A DNA stretch of 64,000 nt from Desulfobacteraceae bacterium (GCA_016743945.1 JADGFI010000001.1:273901-337900); one strand, 5' to 3'; positions 37,578 through 46,687 are shown, counted from the first letter of the stretch. Numbers and translations: made by a program. Notes: a model not told the origin generated them from the letters alone.

Positions 37578-38675
37578 CTATTTCCCGAAAAACGGAATTC
37601 TAGACCAATCCGGGGCCGGTAGAACCGGCGTGAAAAAGAAACGAAACTGATGCTTCGGACCCAGGGAATCAGGGGTTTCGACGTAGTAATAATACTCAAC
37701 TCCGACGGCCACCGGCAGTTTTCCCAGCATCAGCACCGTGGAGATTCCACCACCAATCGGAACCGTCCACTGCTCACCACTGTCTGCGTCCCAGTTGCAT
37801 CGAATATTAGGGGCAAAGCCGATATTCGTCGACGGTGAAAGACGATATCGAAGGATAGGCTGAATATCCGTCAGGTTAACTTCGTTGCGATCGCTGTCCC
37901 CGGCGAAGGACCACCAATGCTGGGCAACGGCGCCGACGATCCATTTATCCGTGATATGCACAATCGTTCCCATGGGCCCGGCACTCCACTTGCCCGTACC
38001 CAGCCATTTGTCAGAGGCTGTATCCATCATGATGGTGGGACCGAACCCGTAGACCAGCGGCGGTGTATACTGGGGCGAAAATGCCGTCCAGAGGACGATA
38101 TCACCCAGGCCGGTTTCACGTTCGAAATCGGCTCCGATCATCGGCCCCTCCGGTTCGTCGGTGATGAAATTAAAGCCGGTAACCGTATCAACGCTTTGGA
38201 TCGGGATGACCGGGCGGAAAATCAACCGCCACTCTTCTGACCACTGCAATGACATCACGGGCTGAATCGTTGTCGTATTCACGACCTTGTCACTTTCGTT
38301 AATGGCATCAAGGGCGTCGCCACTATACCAATAGGAATCATTCTGGATCATGCCGAACCAGAGGTAGGAAAAGGGATTGGCCATCAACTCGGCCACTTGA
38401 TCCCGGGTCATCTCTCCGGCCTCCTCTTTCACCTTGGCAATTTCTTCCCGGGCCAAGACAGCATCGGCTGCTGCCTGACTTAGCAAGATGCCCGAGTTCT
38501 CTTGCCCTGACAGGTCCAAGAGATTGGAAAACCGGTATTCATCAACGGGGAAAAGGCTGTTTTGATGAAACGATGGGAATCCATCCGCGCTACCTTGCGC
38601 CATTGGGATTGAAGGAACCGTAATAGTGAATGTTGCCATCAAGATTAGGGACGCGATTAATCTATTATACTTCAT
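37578..38675 (-). CDS. Outer-membrane beta-barrel protein, cassette copy A
   Basis: Exported protein of about 365 residues, signal peptide ending near PMA-QG (residue 27). After a helical, charged segment (about 60-110) it becomes a chain of amphipathic strands: TIQPVMSLQWSEEWRLIFRP, GLGDIVLWTAFSP, KWSAGPMGTIVHITDKWIVGAV, QHWWSFAGD. This type is often labelled transporter or neuromedin U, a misleading name. Two ATGs lie six bases apart (38679-38681 and 38673-38675); AAGGAG sits nine bases from the second. It is a homologue of the 38803-39630 protein and probably forms an outer-membrane channel with it for the DUF1254 system. Confidence 0.8.
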   Translation of the reverse strand: MKYNRLIASLILMATFTITVPSIPMAQGSADGFPSFHQNSLFPVDEYRFSNLLDLSGQENSGILLSQAAADAVLAREEIAKVKEEAGEMTRDQVAELMANPFSYLWFGMIQNDSYWYSGDALDAINESDKVVNTTTIQPVMSLQWSEEWRLIFRPVIPIQSVDTVTGFNFITDEPEGPMIGADFERETGLGDIVLWTAFSPQYTPPLVYGFGPTIMMDTASDKWLGTGKWSAGPMGTIVHITDKWIVGAVAQHWWSFAGDSDRNEVNLTDIQPILRYRLSPSTNIGFAPNIRCNWDADSGEQWTVPIGGGISTVLMLGKLPVAVGVEYYYYVETPDSLGPKHQFRFFFTPVLPAPDWSRIPFFGK

Positions 38676-38802
38676 GTGCATCTTCTCCTTGGTTAACAGA
38701 TAAAACCTTAGACCAATACCCCAGCCCGGCCATGGGGTCTCCTTTTTCTTTGTTCTTAAATTTGCACTCGTGATAGATCCTGATCAATATGACGTCTGCC
38801 CC

Positions 38803-39630
38803 CTATTTCGAGCTAAACAGGTTTGGGAGAACAAAGTTCATTTGAAGTCGAAACCGCCATCCTTCGGGCCCGGTCTCAGGAGAGTCCAGCCAGTAACCCA
38901 TACCGGCTTGCAAACTGACAGGCAGCCTGCCGAAATAGACCAGCTTGGAAAGGGCTAAATTAACTGGCACCGACCACTTTTCGGTTCTCCAATTGTGGTC
39001 GGTTTCAGACTGGAGTGACAGGGTCCATGCGTTTGGCCAGGTATAGGACACAAAGGGCTGTACAAAGGTACTGCTGATATCCGACCGGTCGTCATCGCCG
39101 GCAAAGGACCAGACATGGTTGGCAAGCACGCCCATGGTCCAGGGACCCCGCATTGTCAACACCACTGCCGTGGGACCTGCACCCCACTTTTCCCCGCCAA
39201 GCAGGGAATCTGTGGCCGAAGGAAGGAGAAAAATCGGACCGATGCCCCACAACAGACCGTTTTTCGTGGCTTGTTTTGGCGACAGGAAAAGGCTTAGGCT
39301 GATATCCCCCAGCCCGGATTGAGATCCCTGGGACAAAAAGACGTCATCCTGAAAGATCAAGGGCACAATTGTCCGGGAAATAAGATTCCAGTTTTCGTTA
39401 ATGTGGAAGGGAATCACCGGCTGGATGTTGATTCGAAGCCTTTCTCCCTCATCTTCGGCACCGATATCCTTATCGAAATTCATTTGGATGGGAATTGTCA
39501 TTAAATCTGCCAGGGGATTGGTCAAATCCTGGGCCAGATCGGCGCCATCATCGGCACAGACCGGAAATAAGGGTGAGGTAAAAGCGATTATTGTCAAGAT
39601 GAATATAATTACCCGTATTTTTTTTCCCAT
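38803..39630 (-). CDS. Outer-membrane beta-barrel protein, cassette copy B
   Basis: Exported protein of 275 residues with a signal peptide (MGKKIRVIIFILTIIAFTSP, cleavage near VCA-DD). The barrel portion parallels copy A: INIQPVIPFHINENWNLISR, GLGDISLSLFLSP, KWGAGPTAVVLTMRGPWTMGVLANH and WSFAGDDDRSDIS align strand by strand, but the long helical N-terminal segment of copy A is missing. It is the first gene of the five-gene cassette. The promoter region upstream carries the 30-bp block repeated at 51197-51226. AAGGGACAC precedes the ATG. Confidence 0.8.
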   Translation of the reverse strand: MGKKIRVIIFILTIIAFTSPLFPVCADDGADLAQDLTNPLADLMTIPIQMNFDKDIGAEDEGERLRINIQPVIPFHINENWNLISRTIVPLIFQDDVFLSQGSQSGLGDISLSLFLSPKQATKNGLLWGIGPIFLLPSATDSLLGGEKWGAGPTAVVLTMRGPWTMGVLANHVWSFAGDDDRSDISSTFVQPFVSYTWPNAWTLSLQSETDHNWRTEKWSVPVNLALSKLVYFGRLPVSLQAGMGYWLDSPETGPEGWRFRLQMNFVLPNLFSSK

Positions 39631-39655
39631 GTGTCCCTTTTATTTTCATTGTTCG

Positions 39656-39729
39656 CTGCTATTGATTTTTACTATAGCATTTTTAGTATGCAAACAGTTG
39701 TTTGAACACCTATTATAGGATAAAATAGG
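39656..39729 (-). promoter_or_regulatory. Promoter/operator region of the DUF1254 cassette (repeat copy A)
   Basis: A 30-bp block (39700-39729, beginning GTTTGAACACC and ending GATAAAATAGG on the plus strand) is identical to 51197-51226. It contains CCTAT-T-ATAGG, an inverted repeat, plus an extra ATAGG. Similarity weakens but continues towards the gene for about 45 bp (an AATAGCA-type segment). It lies 70-99 bp before the ATG at 39630. The identical position relative to a start codon at both sites argues for a shared operator. Confidence 0.6.
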
Positions 39730-39831
39730 TAAAAGAAATTTTTGTTGTCCGTGATGGACTGATGTGGCCCACAGATTTCGAATAATTTTTTGATCAAGCA
39801 CTTTTCAAGCGATCTGAACCATTCCTGCCCT

Positions 39832-40683
39832 TTATTTGTTGACTGTGACATCATGGGTCGGGCGGATTTTATAGCGCCATTTATCAAAATCCTTGCTTAT
39901 CCACTTCAGCACGCTTATGGGAAAAAATCTTGCCAGGCGCCAGACCACGTGGGTCAATGTGGTGACAGGTATAATGGGTTTACCTTTTGCGACTCCCTTG
40001 AGAATTACATCTGCACATTTTTCCGGGGTGATGCCCATTTTTTCCAGAAGTTTATACTGATCCATGATTTTGGCCCGGTCAATGTTCACCATTTTAGCGG
40101 CATCAAATATATTGGTTTTAATGTACCCGGGACAAACTGAACTTGCTTTTATACCGAGACTGCGGCCTTCCACCCACATCCCCTGGGTTAATCCGAGCAC
40201 TGCGTATTTGGTTGCCACATATGACCCGGTGGTGGGAAAGGGAACCATGCCTTCCACGGAACTTAGGTTGACAATATGACCGAACCCCTGTTTTACCATC
40301 TGCCTGTAGGCAAGAATGGAACCATGGAACACCCCGTGGAGATTGATATCAATCACTTTATTCCAGTCTTGAATGGTCATGTCCTGGAACTCGGCGGAAA
40401 TGGCAATTCCGGCATTGTTAAAGATATAGTCAATTTGATTTTTTGACTTTATCACACCTTGGATATGGGCTTTAAAGGCCTCATAATCAGCCACATCAAG
40501 GGGTTCTCCGGAAACATTGCCCCCCTTGTCTGCAATCTCTTTAATGGTTTTTTCAAGCCCTGTGGGATTGATGTCGGACAGCACCACATGGGCACCTAAA
40601 GAGGCCAGCTTTTCTCCCAGACATTTTCCAATACCAGATGCACCACCCGTGATGATCACTACCTTATCTTTATAAATATGCAT
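39832..40683 (-). CDS. Short-chain dehydrogenase/reductase
   Basis: Classical SDR of 283 residues, NAD(P)-dependent oxidation or reduction of a hydroxy/keto group. The cofactor motif is TGGASGIG at about 11-18, then NNAG, the Ser of NLSSVEG and SYVATKYAV as the catalytic Tyr-Lys pair. The frame is open far upstream through the antisense of nothing useful, but AAAGGAGAATCA directly before the ATG at 40681-40683 fixes the start. A perfect hairpin precedes the gene. A C-terminal extension (VVWRLARFFPISVLKWISK) with hydrophobic residues suggests membrane association. It is the last gene of the seven-gene operon, presumably the 3-hydroxyacyl-CoA step of this pathway. Confidence 0.9.
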   Translation of the reverse strand: MHIYKDKVVIITGGASGIGKCLGEKLASLGAHVVLSDINPTGLEKTIKEIADKGGNVSGEPLDVADYEAFKAHIQGVIKSKNQIDYIFNNAGIAISAEFQDMTIQDWNKVIDINLHGVFHGSILAYRQMVKQGFGHIVNLSSVEGMVPFPTTGSYVATKYAVLGLTQGMWVEGRSLGIKASSVCPGYIKTNIFDAAKMVNIDRAKIMDQYKLLEKMGITPEKCADVILKGVAKGKPIIPVTTLTHVVWRLARFFPISVLKWISKDFDKWRYKIRPTHDVTVNK

Positions 40684-40705
40684 TGATTCTCCTTTAATTA
40701 TTAAT

Positions 40706-40732
40706 TTTCGACAGGCCATGGACCTGTCGAAA
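40706..40732. repeat. Perfect 10-bp intercistronic hairpin
   Basis: TTTCGACAGG (40706-40715) and CCTGTCGAAA (40723-40732) with a 7-base loop, between the thiolase-like gene and the SDR gene and just before the SDR ribosome binding site. No T-run follows on either strand, so an RNA-stability or processing element is more likely than a terminator. Confidence 0.75.
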
Positions 40733-40741
40733 TGTCGGGTA

Positions 40742-41986
40742 TTAGGACCTGACTTTTTCCAGAATGTGAATACACATGGCAGCTTCCTCCACGCCGATAT
40801 TTCCGCCGCCGTTTTCGGCAAGACCGAAGCGCGCCCCCTCCACCTGGCGAATACCGGCAAGACCCCGGAGCTGCAGGCAGAGTTCGTGAATCTGGGCCAG
40901 GCCGGATGCGCCGATGGGATGACCCCGGCATTCCAGACCGCCGCTGGTATTGACCGGTTGTTTTCCCCCAAGCCGTGTGGCACCAGACTCGGCCCAGGTA
41001 CCGCCTTCTCCCATGGGACAAAACCCCATGGCTTCTGTCTGGTGCAGCTCTCCATAAGCTGTGGCATCGTGGAGTTCTGCAAGACTGATATCCTCCGGGC
41101 CGACACCGGCGGCATTGTAGGCCTTTTTGACCAGGCGTTCACCAATATCCATACCATCAATATCCCTATCCATACCCGAACCCAGGATGGAGGCACTTAT
41201 TTTTACAGGGTTCGCATTTACCAGTTTTTTCAAATAGGATTCAGAACAGACAATGGCCGCCGCCGCACCGTCCCCAACCGGTGCACACATGGACCGGGTC
41301 AAGGGGTAGGCAATGGGTTTGTCCGCCAGAACCGCCTCTTTGCTCATCTCATTTTGATACTGGGCCAAAGGGTTGAGAGATCCATGCCAGTGGTTCTTGG
41401 CGCAGACAAGTGCCAGTTGTTCCTGGGTGGTGCCAAATCGGTCCATGTGCCAACGTGCCCCAAGGGCATAGGCATCCATGAACACACTGCGTCCTTCACC
41501 CGGTGGCGTCTGGTCCGCCGGGATTTTAACGGACAGACGCTTGCCGATGGCTTCCATCTGCTTCATCTGGGTATCGAAATTTTCCACATCCATGGCCGAG
41601 GCAAACGCCGCCAGGGACAGGGGCTTGTTTGGATTGGTGATTTTTTCCGACCCCAGGGCCAATGCCACTTCATAATTGCTCGCCCGGATTCCCTGAACAG
41701 CCAGGTGAAGAGCCGTTGATGCACCGGCACAGGCATTTTCCACATTGGTGACAGGGATTTTATCTATTCCCATGGACCGCATCACCACCTGGCCCCGGAT
41801 GGAGTGCTGGTTTGAAAACAACCCCCAGAAGGAGTTTGAAAAAAAGACAGCTTCCAATGCTTCCTGGAAGATCCCGGCATCTTTTAAGGCCTCTCTGGTC
41901 ACTTCCTGGGCCATGTCCTTGACATCCCGATCCGGGTATTTGTTAAAACGGATCATCCCGGTCCCGATTATATAAACATTTTCCAT
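40742..41986 (-). CDS. SCPx-like thiolase (lipid-transfer-type thiolase)
   Basis: Thiolase-superfamily protein of 414 residues. The nucleophilic Cys is in NACAGASTALH (about 85) and the His in CRGHPIGASGLAQ. The C-terminal Cys of ordinary thiolases is replaced in ENGGGNIGVE, as in SCP2-thiolase (SCPx) relatives. AELHDATAYGELHQTEAMG matches the same subfamily. Such enzymes cleave branched or steroid side-chain 3-ketoacyl-CoA or act without strict degradation. It lies between the acyl-CoA dehydrogenase and SDR genes. A stand-alone SCP2 domain protein is encoded at the head of the operon, echoing the fused eukaryotic SCPx arrangement. Confidence 0.88.
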   Translation of the reverse strand: MENVYIIGTGMIRFNKYPDRDVKDMAQEVTREALKDAGIFQEALEAVFFSNSFWGLFSNQHSIRGQVVMRSMGIDKIPVTNVENACAGASTALHLAVQGIRASNYEVALALGSEKITNPNKPLSLAAFASAMDVENFDTQMKQMEAIGKRLSVKIPADQTPPGEGRSVFMDAYALGARWHMDRFGTTQEQLALVCAKNHWHGSLNPLAQYQNEMSKEAVLADKPIAYPLTRSMCAPVGDGAAAAIVCSESYLKKLVNANPVKISASILGSGMDRDIDGMDIGERLVKKAYNAAGVGPEDISLAELHDATAYGELHQTEAMGFCPMGEGGTWAESGATRLGGKQPVNTSGGLECRGHPIGASGLAQIHELCLQLRGLAGIRQVEGARFGLAENGGGNIGVEEAAMCIHILEKVRS

Positions 41987-42007
41987 TTTTATTTCCTAGC
42001 CTAGGGG

Positions 42008-43231
42008 TTAAAGATGATGGGCGCCGGTAATCATGAGAGAGTCGTTTGCACCGTCCTCGATCATGGAGGCCCTAGCATCCCGGAAAAATTTTTCTACCGG
42101 GTATTCTCGGCTGAGACCATTCCCGCCGAATATCTGAATCGCTTCGCTGGTCACCTCAAAAGCCGTCTGTGTGGAGAATGTTTTTGAAGCAATGGAATAC
42201 TCTATTCTCGGAGGCGTATTGTTATAGTTATAGATCATGGCGGCACGGGAAAGTTGTCTGGCGGCTTCTATTTTTGTGAACATGTTGAATAATTTATGTT
42301 TGATCAACTGATGCTCAAACAAAGGTTTCCCGCCCTGAATTCTCTGTTTTGAATAGGCCAGCGCTTCATCATAGGCGGCCCTTGCAAGTCCGACAAACAT
42401 GGCACCCATACCGGCATTGGCGGTTGAAAGCGTTATATCCAACATGGATTCATAACTTTCCTGATCAACCAGCATATAGTCCTTGGGAATCCTTACATTA
42501 TCAAAATAGATTTCTCCCTGGTTGAGTGCTCTCTGGCCTATTTTGTCCAGGGGGGTTCCTTTTTTAACGCCGGGCAGATCCATGGGAACAACACAAATAC
42601 CGCCCCCGGCCATGCCCATGCCGGGGTCAATGGTGGGGTAAACAAGACAATGGGTAGAAATGGTTCCATTGGAAACCCAGGCTGCTTTTTGTCCTGTCAG
42701 AACCCAAACATCTCCTTCAAGCCTTGCAGTGCACTGCCCCGTAATATCGGGGTCTTTGAACTGTTCCGTAAACGGGCTGACCACATCCGTACCATGCTCA
42801 GGCTCGGTCATCCCCCAGCAGCCAATTATGGACGCGTCCGTGCTCTTGCAAAAAGGTTCGATGATATTTTCAATTAAGGCATCGTTGGGAACCATGGAGG
42901 CCATGAATGCCGGGAAGCAGGCACAGCCAAAAGAGACCGCAAAATCCACACTTCCCCATGAAAGTTCCTCTAAAATGATATGGGTTTCAAGAGGGTCTGT
43001 GCCAAGGCCGCCGTAGGAGTCCGGAAGATAAATCGTGTGATATCCGAGCGCATACCCTTTTTTAAGGGTGTTTTTAAGCAGCTTGCTGTTTATCATCTCC
43101 ATGGGATCATTGATTTTGTCCAGCTCCAGGCTGGCAGGCCGAAGCACCTCTTTGGCAAACTTGTGGGTTTCTTCCTTCATGGAAATCTGCCCAGGCGTCA
43201 GATCCATATTCAGGTCTCTGTACAATGCCAT
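42008..43231 (-). CDS. Acyl-CoA dehydrogenase, short form
   Basis: FAD enzyme of 407 residues, standard length. Seen are SYGGLGTDPLETHIILEELS in the N-terminal helical domain, WGMTEPEHGTDV at the FAD contact, the beta-domain GQKAAWVSNGT, and a C-terminal YPVEKFFRDARASMIEDGANDSLM, where the Glu replaces that of the usual YEGTNE motif. The FAD motif is altered (PEHGTD for PEAGSD), suggesting an unusual subfamily or substrate. GGAGGAAAC lies close before the ATG. It is 21 bp downstream of the acyl-CoA synthetase stop in operon order. Confidence 0.9.
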   Translation of the reverse strand: MALYRDLNMDLTPGQISMKEETHKFAKEVLRPASLELDKINDPMEMINSKLLKNTLKKGYALGYHTIYLPDSYGGLGTDPLETHIILEELSWGSVDFAVSFGCACFPAFMASMVPNDALIENIIEPFCKSTDASIIGCWGMTEPEHGTDVVSPFTEQFKDPDITGQCTARLEGDVWVLTGQKAAWVSNGTISTHCLVYPTIDPGMGMAGGGICVVPMDLPGVKKGTPLDKIGQRALNQGEIYFDNVRIPKDYMLVDQESYESMLDITLSTANAGMGAMFVGLARAAYDEALAYSKQRIQGGKPLFEHQLIKHKLFNMFTKIEAARQLSRAAMIYNYNNTPPRIEYSIASKTFSTQTAFEVTSEAIQIFGGNGLSREYPVEKFFRDARASMIEDGANDSLMITGAHHL

Positions 43232-43242
43232 TTGTTTCCTCC

Positions 43243-44856
43243 TTATTTGTAATCCATAAATGCAAACACGTTGTCAAAGTTTTTTGAGAATTCATTTTTT
43301 AAAAATCGGCTCATATATTTTTCCGAAATAGTCTTGGGGATTTCATCAACCAATTGTATGTACGAGGGAATAAAATTGGGTTCCAGGTCGTTTCTGCACT
43401 TTTCATAAATCACTGCCGGATCTAATGCAGCACCGTTAAAGGGGGCTATTGCCGCCACAAGATCGCTTTCTCCGGGAGCACCCTGCTCAGAGGGGATACC
43501 GTAAACACAGACTTCTCTGACAGTTTCCATTTCACCGATGATTTTTTCCACATGGTCCGGTTGAATAAAGTCACCGGCTCTTCGCAATTCACTTCCTTTT
43601 CTGTGATCAAAAAAATAAAACCCCTTTTCATCCCTATGGACAATATCCCCGGTCCTGAGCCATCCGCCCCGGGTTTTCTCTTCCGAGGCCTGGGGTTTGC
43701 CCAGATAATCCACCTTTGTCTCTCCTCGGATCATTCGGATGATCAGCTCACCGCATTCTCCCACTGGAACTTTTTGGTCATTTTCATCGACAATCTTGAA
43801 TTCCAGGACACCGGGAAGGGGCTTGCCGAATGACCCGATGGGGCCTACCCCAGGTGGTTTATAGGCAAAGCCGCCTTCCACGGCCGCATACCATTCAAGG
43901 ATCTTTACATCAAAACGCTTTTCAATGGATTCCCATATCGCCCTGGGTGTACCGGCAGAGATAATGGTTTTGACGGGATTGGCCGCATCCATGTCCTTTT
44001 CCGGCATGTTGTAAATTCCCGCAGCCATTCCCCCCAGAAGAGAGAATGAGGTGCAGCCGTATTTTCGGGCAATATCCCAGATGCGGCTCCGGGTAAATCT
44101 GGCAGAGAAAACCGCCTTGGTTTCAGTGGCCAGACTGGGAACCAGGGTGACGGCATGGGCGTTGCCATGGGTCAGGGATAACCCGGTGTAAAGAACATCA
44201 TCGGGTTTATATTTCCAGACCAGGCGGGTGATCAGGTTAAAGAGACCGAACCGGTTATTTCTCAGCATTACGCCTTTGGGATCCCCGGTGGTACCCGAGG
44301 TATAGATGATCTGGAAGGGATGGCGCACATCCATGATCTGTTGGGGCACTTTTTCCCATCTCTCTTTTTCAAGGGTTTCGTTGAGGGATGGATAAAGCGG
44401 CGAAGCCGGTAGGTTATGTTCCGGGCGGTTTACAACCCAGACCTGTTTAATGCCGGGTAGATCAAAAATTACTTCCTCAAGCTGGGGAAGGCATTCATCT
44501 GATACAATCACCGCCTTTGACTTGGAATCGGTGAGCATATATTTCAAACGGTCTCCACGGGTTCTGGGATCTATCAGGGTTGCAATGGCACCGATGGTGG
44601 GGCCTGCATAAAGGCAGGAAACAAACTCCGGGTGATTTCTCATGAATATGGCAAAGGCATCTCCCTTTTCCAGGCCATTATCAAGAAACAGCCTGGCAAT
44701 TTTATTGCTGGATTCATAGATGTCCTTGTAGGTCAGGATATCTTCTCCATGCGCTCCTTTTTCAAATATTAAAATTTCTTTATCAGGCTTTTCATGGGCC
44801 TTTATCTCGATGAGATGGGAGGCGATGGCCTGATTTAAATGTGTTTTAGAGCTCAT
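43243..44856 (-). CDS. AMP-forming acyl-CoA synthetase
   Basis: ANL-superfamily ligase, 537 residues: activates a carboxylic acid with ATP and CoA. Motifs are YTSGTTGDPKG (AMP-binding P-loop), ILEWYAAVEGG (A5-like), GWLRTGDIVHRDEKGFYFFDHRKGSELRRAGDFIQP (split here as GWLRTGD and DHRKGSELRRAGD) and a C-terminal region ending near KTISEKYMSRFLK. An ATG 18 bases upstream overlaps the AGGAG ribosome binding site, so the ATG at 44854-44856 is preferred. The aligned family position is near caiC/fadD-type medium or bile/carnitine acid ligases. It would provide the entry step of the operon's pathway. Confidence 0.9.
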   Translation of the reverse strand: MSSKTHLNQAIASHLIEIKAHEKPDKEILIFEKGAHGEDILTYKDIYESSNKIARLFLDNGLEKGDAFAIFMRNHPEFVSCLYAGPTIGAIATLIDPRTRGDRLKYMLTDSKSKAVIVSDECLPQLEEVIFDLPGIKQVWVVNRPEHNLPASPLYPSLNETLEKERWEKVPQQIMDVRHPFQIIYTSGTTGDPKGVMLRNNRFGLFNLITRLVWKYKPDDVLYTGLSLTHGNAHAVTLVPSLATETKAVFSARFTRSRIWDIARKYGCTSFSLLGGMAAGIYNMPEKDMDAANPVKTIISAGTPRAIWESIEKRFDVKILEWYAAVEGGFAYKPPGVGPIGSFGKPLPGVLEFKIVDENDQKVPVGECGELIIRMIRGETKVDYLGKPQASEEKTRGGWLRTGDIVHRDEKGFYFFDHRKGSELRRAGDFIQPDHVEKIIGEMETVREVCVYGIPSEQGAPGESDLVAAIAPFNGAALDPAVIYEKCRNDLEPNFIPSYIQLVDEIPKTISEKYMSRFLKNEFSKNFDNVFAFMDYK

Positions 44857-44916
44857 ACTCTTTTTACTCCTCATTCATTGGTCGTTACTATTATTCGTCA
44901 CTACTATTCGTCCCTT

Positions 44917-45567
44917 TTATTCTTCTACGGCCCCGATAAATCCACGGTTGAAGGTGGGAAATTCCTTGTTAAAGGTCTCATCCCAGTGTTCTGTTGTCCA
45001 ATATTCGTGGCGGTCGAAAAAGGGGTCCTTTTTACCGGCGTTCACAACAACGGCAATGGAGACATCCACATCTTCAATCAGCTGAAGGGCCCTGGCTGCA
45101 AACCCTAGGGTGGAGAAAACCCGGCAATGGAGCCCCAGCTTATAAGCCATGGCAGCCGCTGCATTGGCAGCGATGCTCACATTGAGATTTTTAAACATGC
45201 AGGAGGGGCCGTCAGCAGTCAAAGACTCTACCTTTTCCGAACGGTTCAGCTCGGCACAGGTCTTAAATCCGCATGCCCCGCAATTGTAGTTGAAATCAGA
45301 TTTTCTCTTGTCCCCGATGATCAGCATGGCCGTGGGTTCTTTGATGAGCTGGGCAAGATGCCGCCCGTCCCTGGCCGCCAGAGGAGCCATATCCCCTAGA
45401 GAAAAACAATATTCGGAAACAGGGGTAAGCTCCTCTCCTGTGGCGGTGACCATTTTTATGGTGTTGCGTTTTTCAAACCTGAAGCTGTTCCAGGCGGCCA
45501 GGGTCATTGTTTCAACTGCTCGGTCAAGCCCTGCCTGAATCATTTTTTCCATATTTTGTAATGGCAT
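44917..45567 (-). CDS. DUF2148 ferredoxin-domain protein, copy 1
   Basis: A 216-residue protein with a presumptive iron-sulfur motif NYNCGACGFKTCAELNR, followed by a further Cys in GPSCMFKNLN, i.e. CxxCx4C plus a distal C. The C-terminal half (AANAAAAMAYKLGLHCRVFSTLG) resembles DUF2148 proteins, which are common in strict anaerobes and of unknown function. It is homologous to the next upstream gene (45589-46260), but the cysteine regions are better preserved here. The start is the ATG at 45565-45567 after GGAGAACAAGATT. Placed between SCP2/DUF2148 and the acyl-CoA synthetase, it could be an electron carrier or a small oxidoreductase subunit (inference). Confidence 0.8.
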   Translation of the reverse strand: MPLQNMEKMIQAGLDRAVETMTLAAWNSFRFEKRNTIKMVTATGEELTPVSEYCFSLGDMAPLAARDGRHLAQLIKEPTAMLIIGDKRKSDFNYNCGACGFKTCAELNRSEKVESLTADGPSCMFKNLNVSIAANAAAAMAYKLGLHCRVFSTLGFAARALQLIEDVDVSIAVVVNAGKKDPFFDRHEYWTTEHWDETFNKEFPTFNRGFIGAVEE

Positions 45568-45588
45568 AATCTTGTTCTCCGTGGCCGT

Positions 45589-46260
45589 TTAACTGTAAAT
45601 GGATCTGAACTGGGGCCAGAGCCGGTTGATCATTCGATCATTCATGGTTCTGGGGTTGATTTCAGCATGTCGCAGGGGGATATCCCTGAAGGGGCTTTTT
45701 TCTGTGATGGAAATGCCCATGGCAAGAGCAAATCCGGTATCCCTGGGAAGAATATTCATCCGCATGGCAGCAGCGCCTGCTGACCAGTACACGCCGTAAT
45801 CCACCAGCAGGTTTCTGGCTCCCTGGATCATTCCATCAATGGCATAGGCAATATTGTTGGCCCGGAAGATACAAAGGCATCCCGTATACGCCACATCCGG
45901 ATCTGCCGGAAGTTTTTCTTCTTCACGCAGGTATTCGCACACCATTCTGCCACACATATTACAATTGATATCCGAAGGGTCGGTGAGGCTGCGAAGAGAG
46001 GTGGTTAAAAGAACCGCATCTGCATCCCTGAGCATGGCAGCATCCCGCTTGAAAAACTTCCAGGCTTTTTGTATGTCCGCCATTTCTTCCATTTTCTGGC
46101 ACAGATCTTCGATATCGCAGGGATCATCCAGGATATGTACCGAACACTCGCCAACACCGCCTACACGGGGGGAGGTTGTGCCCGATGCCAGGATCAGGCG
46201 TGCCGCAATTTTTACCGCCTGCTGTCTATCATCTTCAAATTGTTTAAGGCTTCTTTCCAT
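45589..46260 (-). CDS. DUF2148 ferredoxin-domain protein, copy 2
   Basis: A 223-residue protein with INCNMCGRMVCEYLRE and, further on, TGCLCIFRANN as the metal-ligand cysteines. The tail RNLLVDYGVYWSAGAAAMRMN parallels copy 1. Overall similarity between the two is low apart from these regions, so they may form a heterodimer. The longest frame begins at a GTG directly before an ATG; AAGGAG with six-base spacing selects the ATG at 46258-46260. It follows SCP2 by 13 bp and precedes copy 1 by 21 bp. Confidence 0.78.
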   Translation of the reverse strand: MERSLKQFEDDRQQAVKIAARLILASGTTSPRVGGVGECSVHILDDPCDIEDLCQKMEEMADIQKAWKFFKRDAAMLRDADAVLLTTSLRSLTDPSDINCNMCGRMVCEYLREEEKLPADPDVAYTGCLCIFRANNIAYAIDGMIQGARNLLVDYGVYWSAGAAAMRMNILPRDTGFALAMGISITEKSPFRDIPLRHAEINPRTMNDRMINRLWPQFRSIYS

Positions 46261-46273
46261 CACTTACTCCTTT

Positions 46274-46687
46274 TTAGAATTTTTCAATTGAAAGGCCATG
46301 GAATTTCGCATGTTCGGGATACATTTCAAAGGCAGGTTTTAACAATGGTAAAAGTTTAAGCACCTTGGGCATGGGCCCTTTGGTTTTAACAAGCCCCTTG
46401 GCAAGGGCGATGGGCATGGAAATATGTTTGAGCCAGAATGCGTGGCAGGAGTCACCTGAAAGGGTCATTTCCACATCCGCCTTAAGATCGGCGCTGCCCC
46501 AGATAACTTCTCCCTTTGTCCCGTCACCAGGTGTCATCCACATGGTATGATTCGGATCTGAAAGATTATATTTGATCACAATATTTGATTTCAGATACTT
46601 TGGTCCCACCACCGGATCATCTAACAGTGCATTAAAAAGACCGCCTATAATAGTTTCAATGTCATCTTTGCTTTTAAAAACCGGCAT
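46274..46687 (-). CDS. SCP2 sterol-binding-like domain protein
   Basis: Stand-alone SCP2-type lipid-carrier domain of 137 residues. Recognised by DIETIIGGLFNALLDDPVVG, the YNLSDPNHTMWMTPGDGTKG strand pair and DLKADVEMTLSGDSCHAFW, then the amphipathic helices at the C-terminus. The frame opens 60 codons earlier, but AAAGGAGTGGGT in front of the ATG at 46685-46687 fixes the start. It is the first gene of the seven-gene operon, 76 bp below a candidate sigma-54 promoter. A role in holding a hydrophobic acyl-CoA for the pathway enzymes is inferred from the family. Confidence 0.85.
   Translation of the reverse strand: MPVFKSKDDIETIIGGLFNALLDDPVVGPKYLKSNIVIKYNLSDPNHTMWMTPGDGTKGEVIWGSADLKADVEMTLSGDSCHAFWLKHISMPIALAKGLVKTKGPMPKVLKLLPLLKPAFEMYPEHAKFHGLSIEKF

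Noticed and set aside
40718..41719. 333-codon plus-strand open frame opposite the thiolase-like gene
   Set aside because: Antisense shadow of a recognisable thiolase, no ribosome binding site and no domain.
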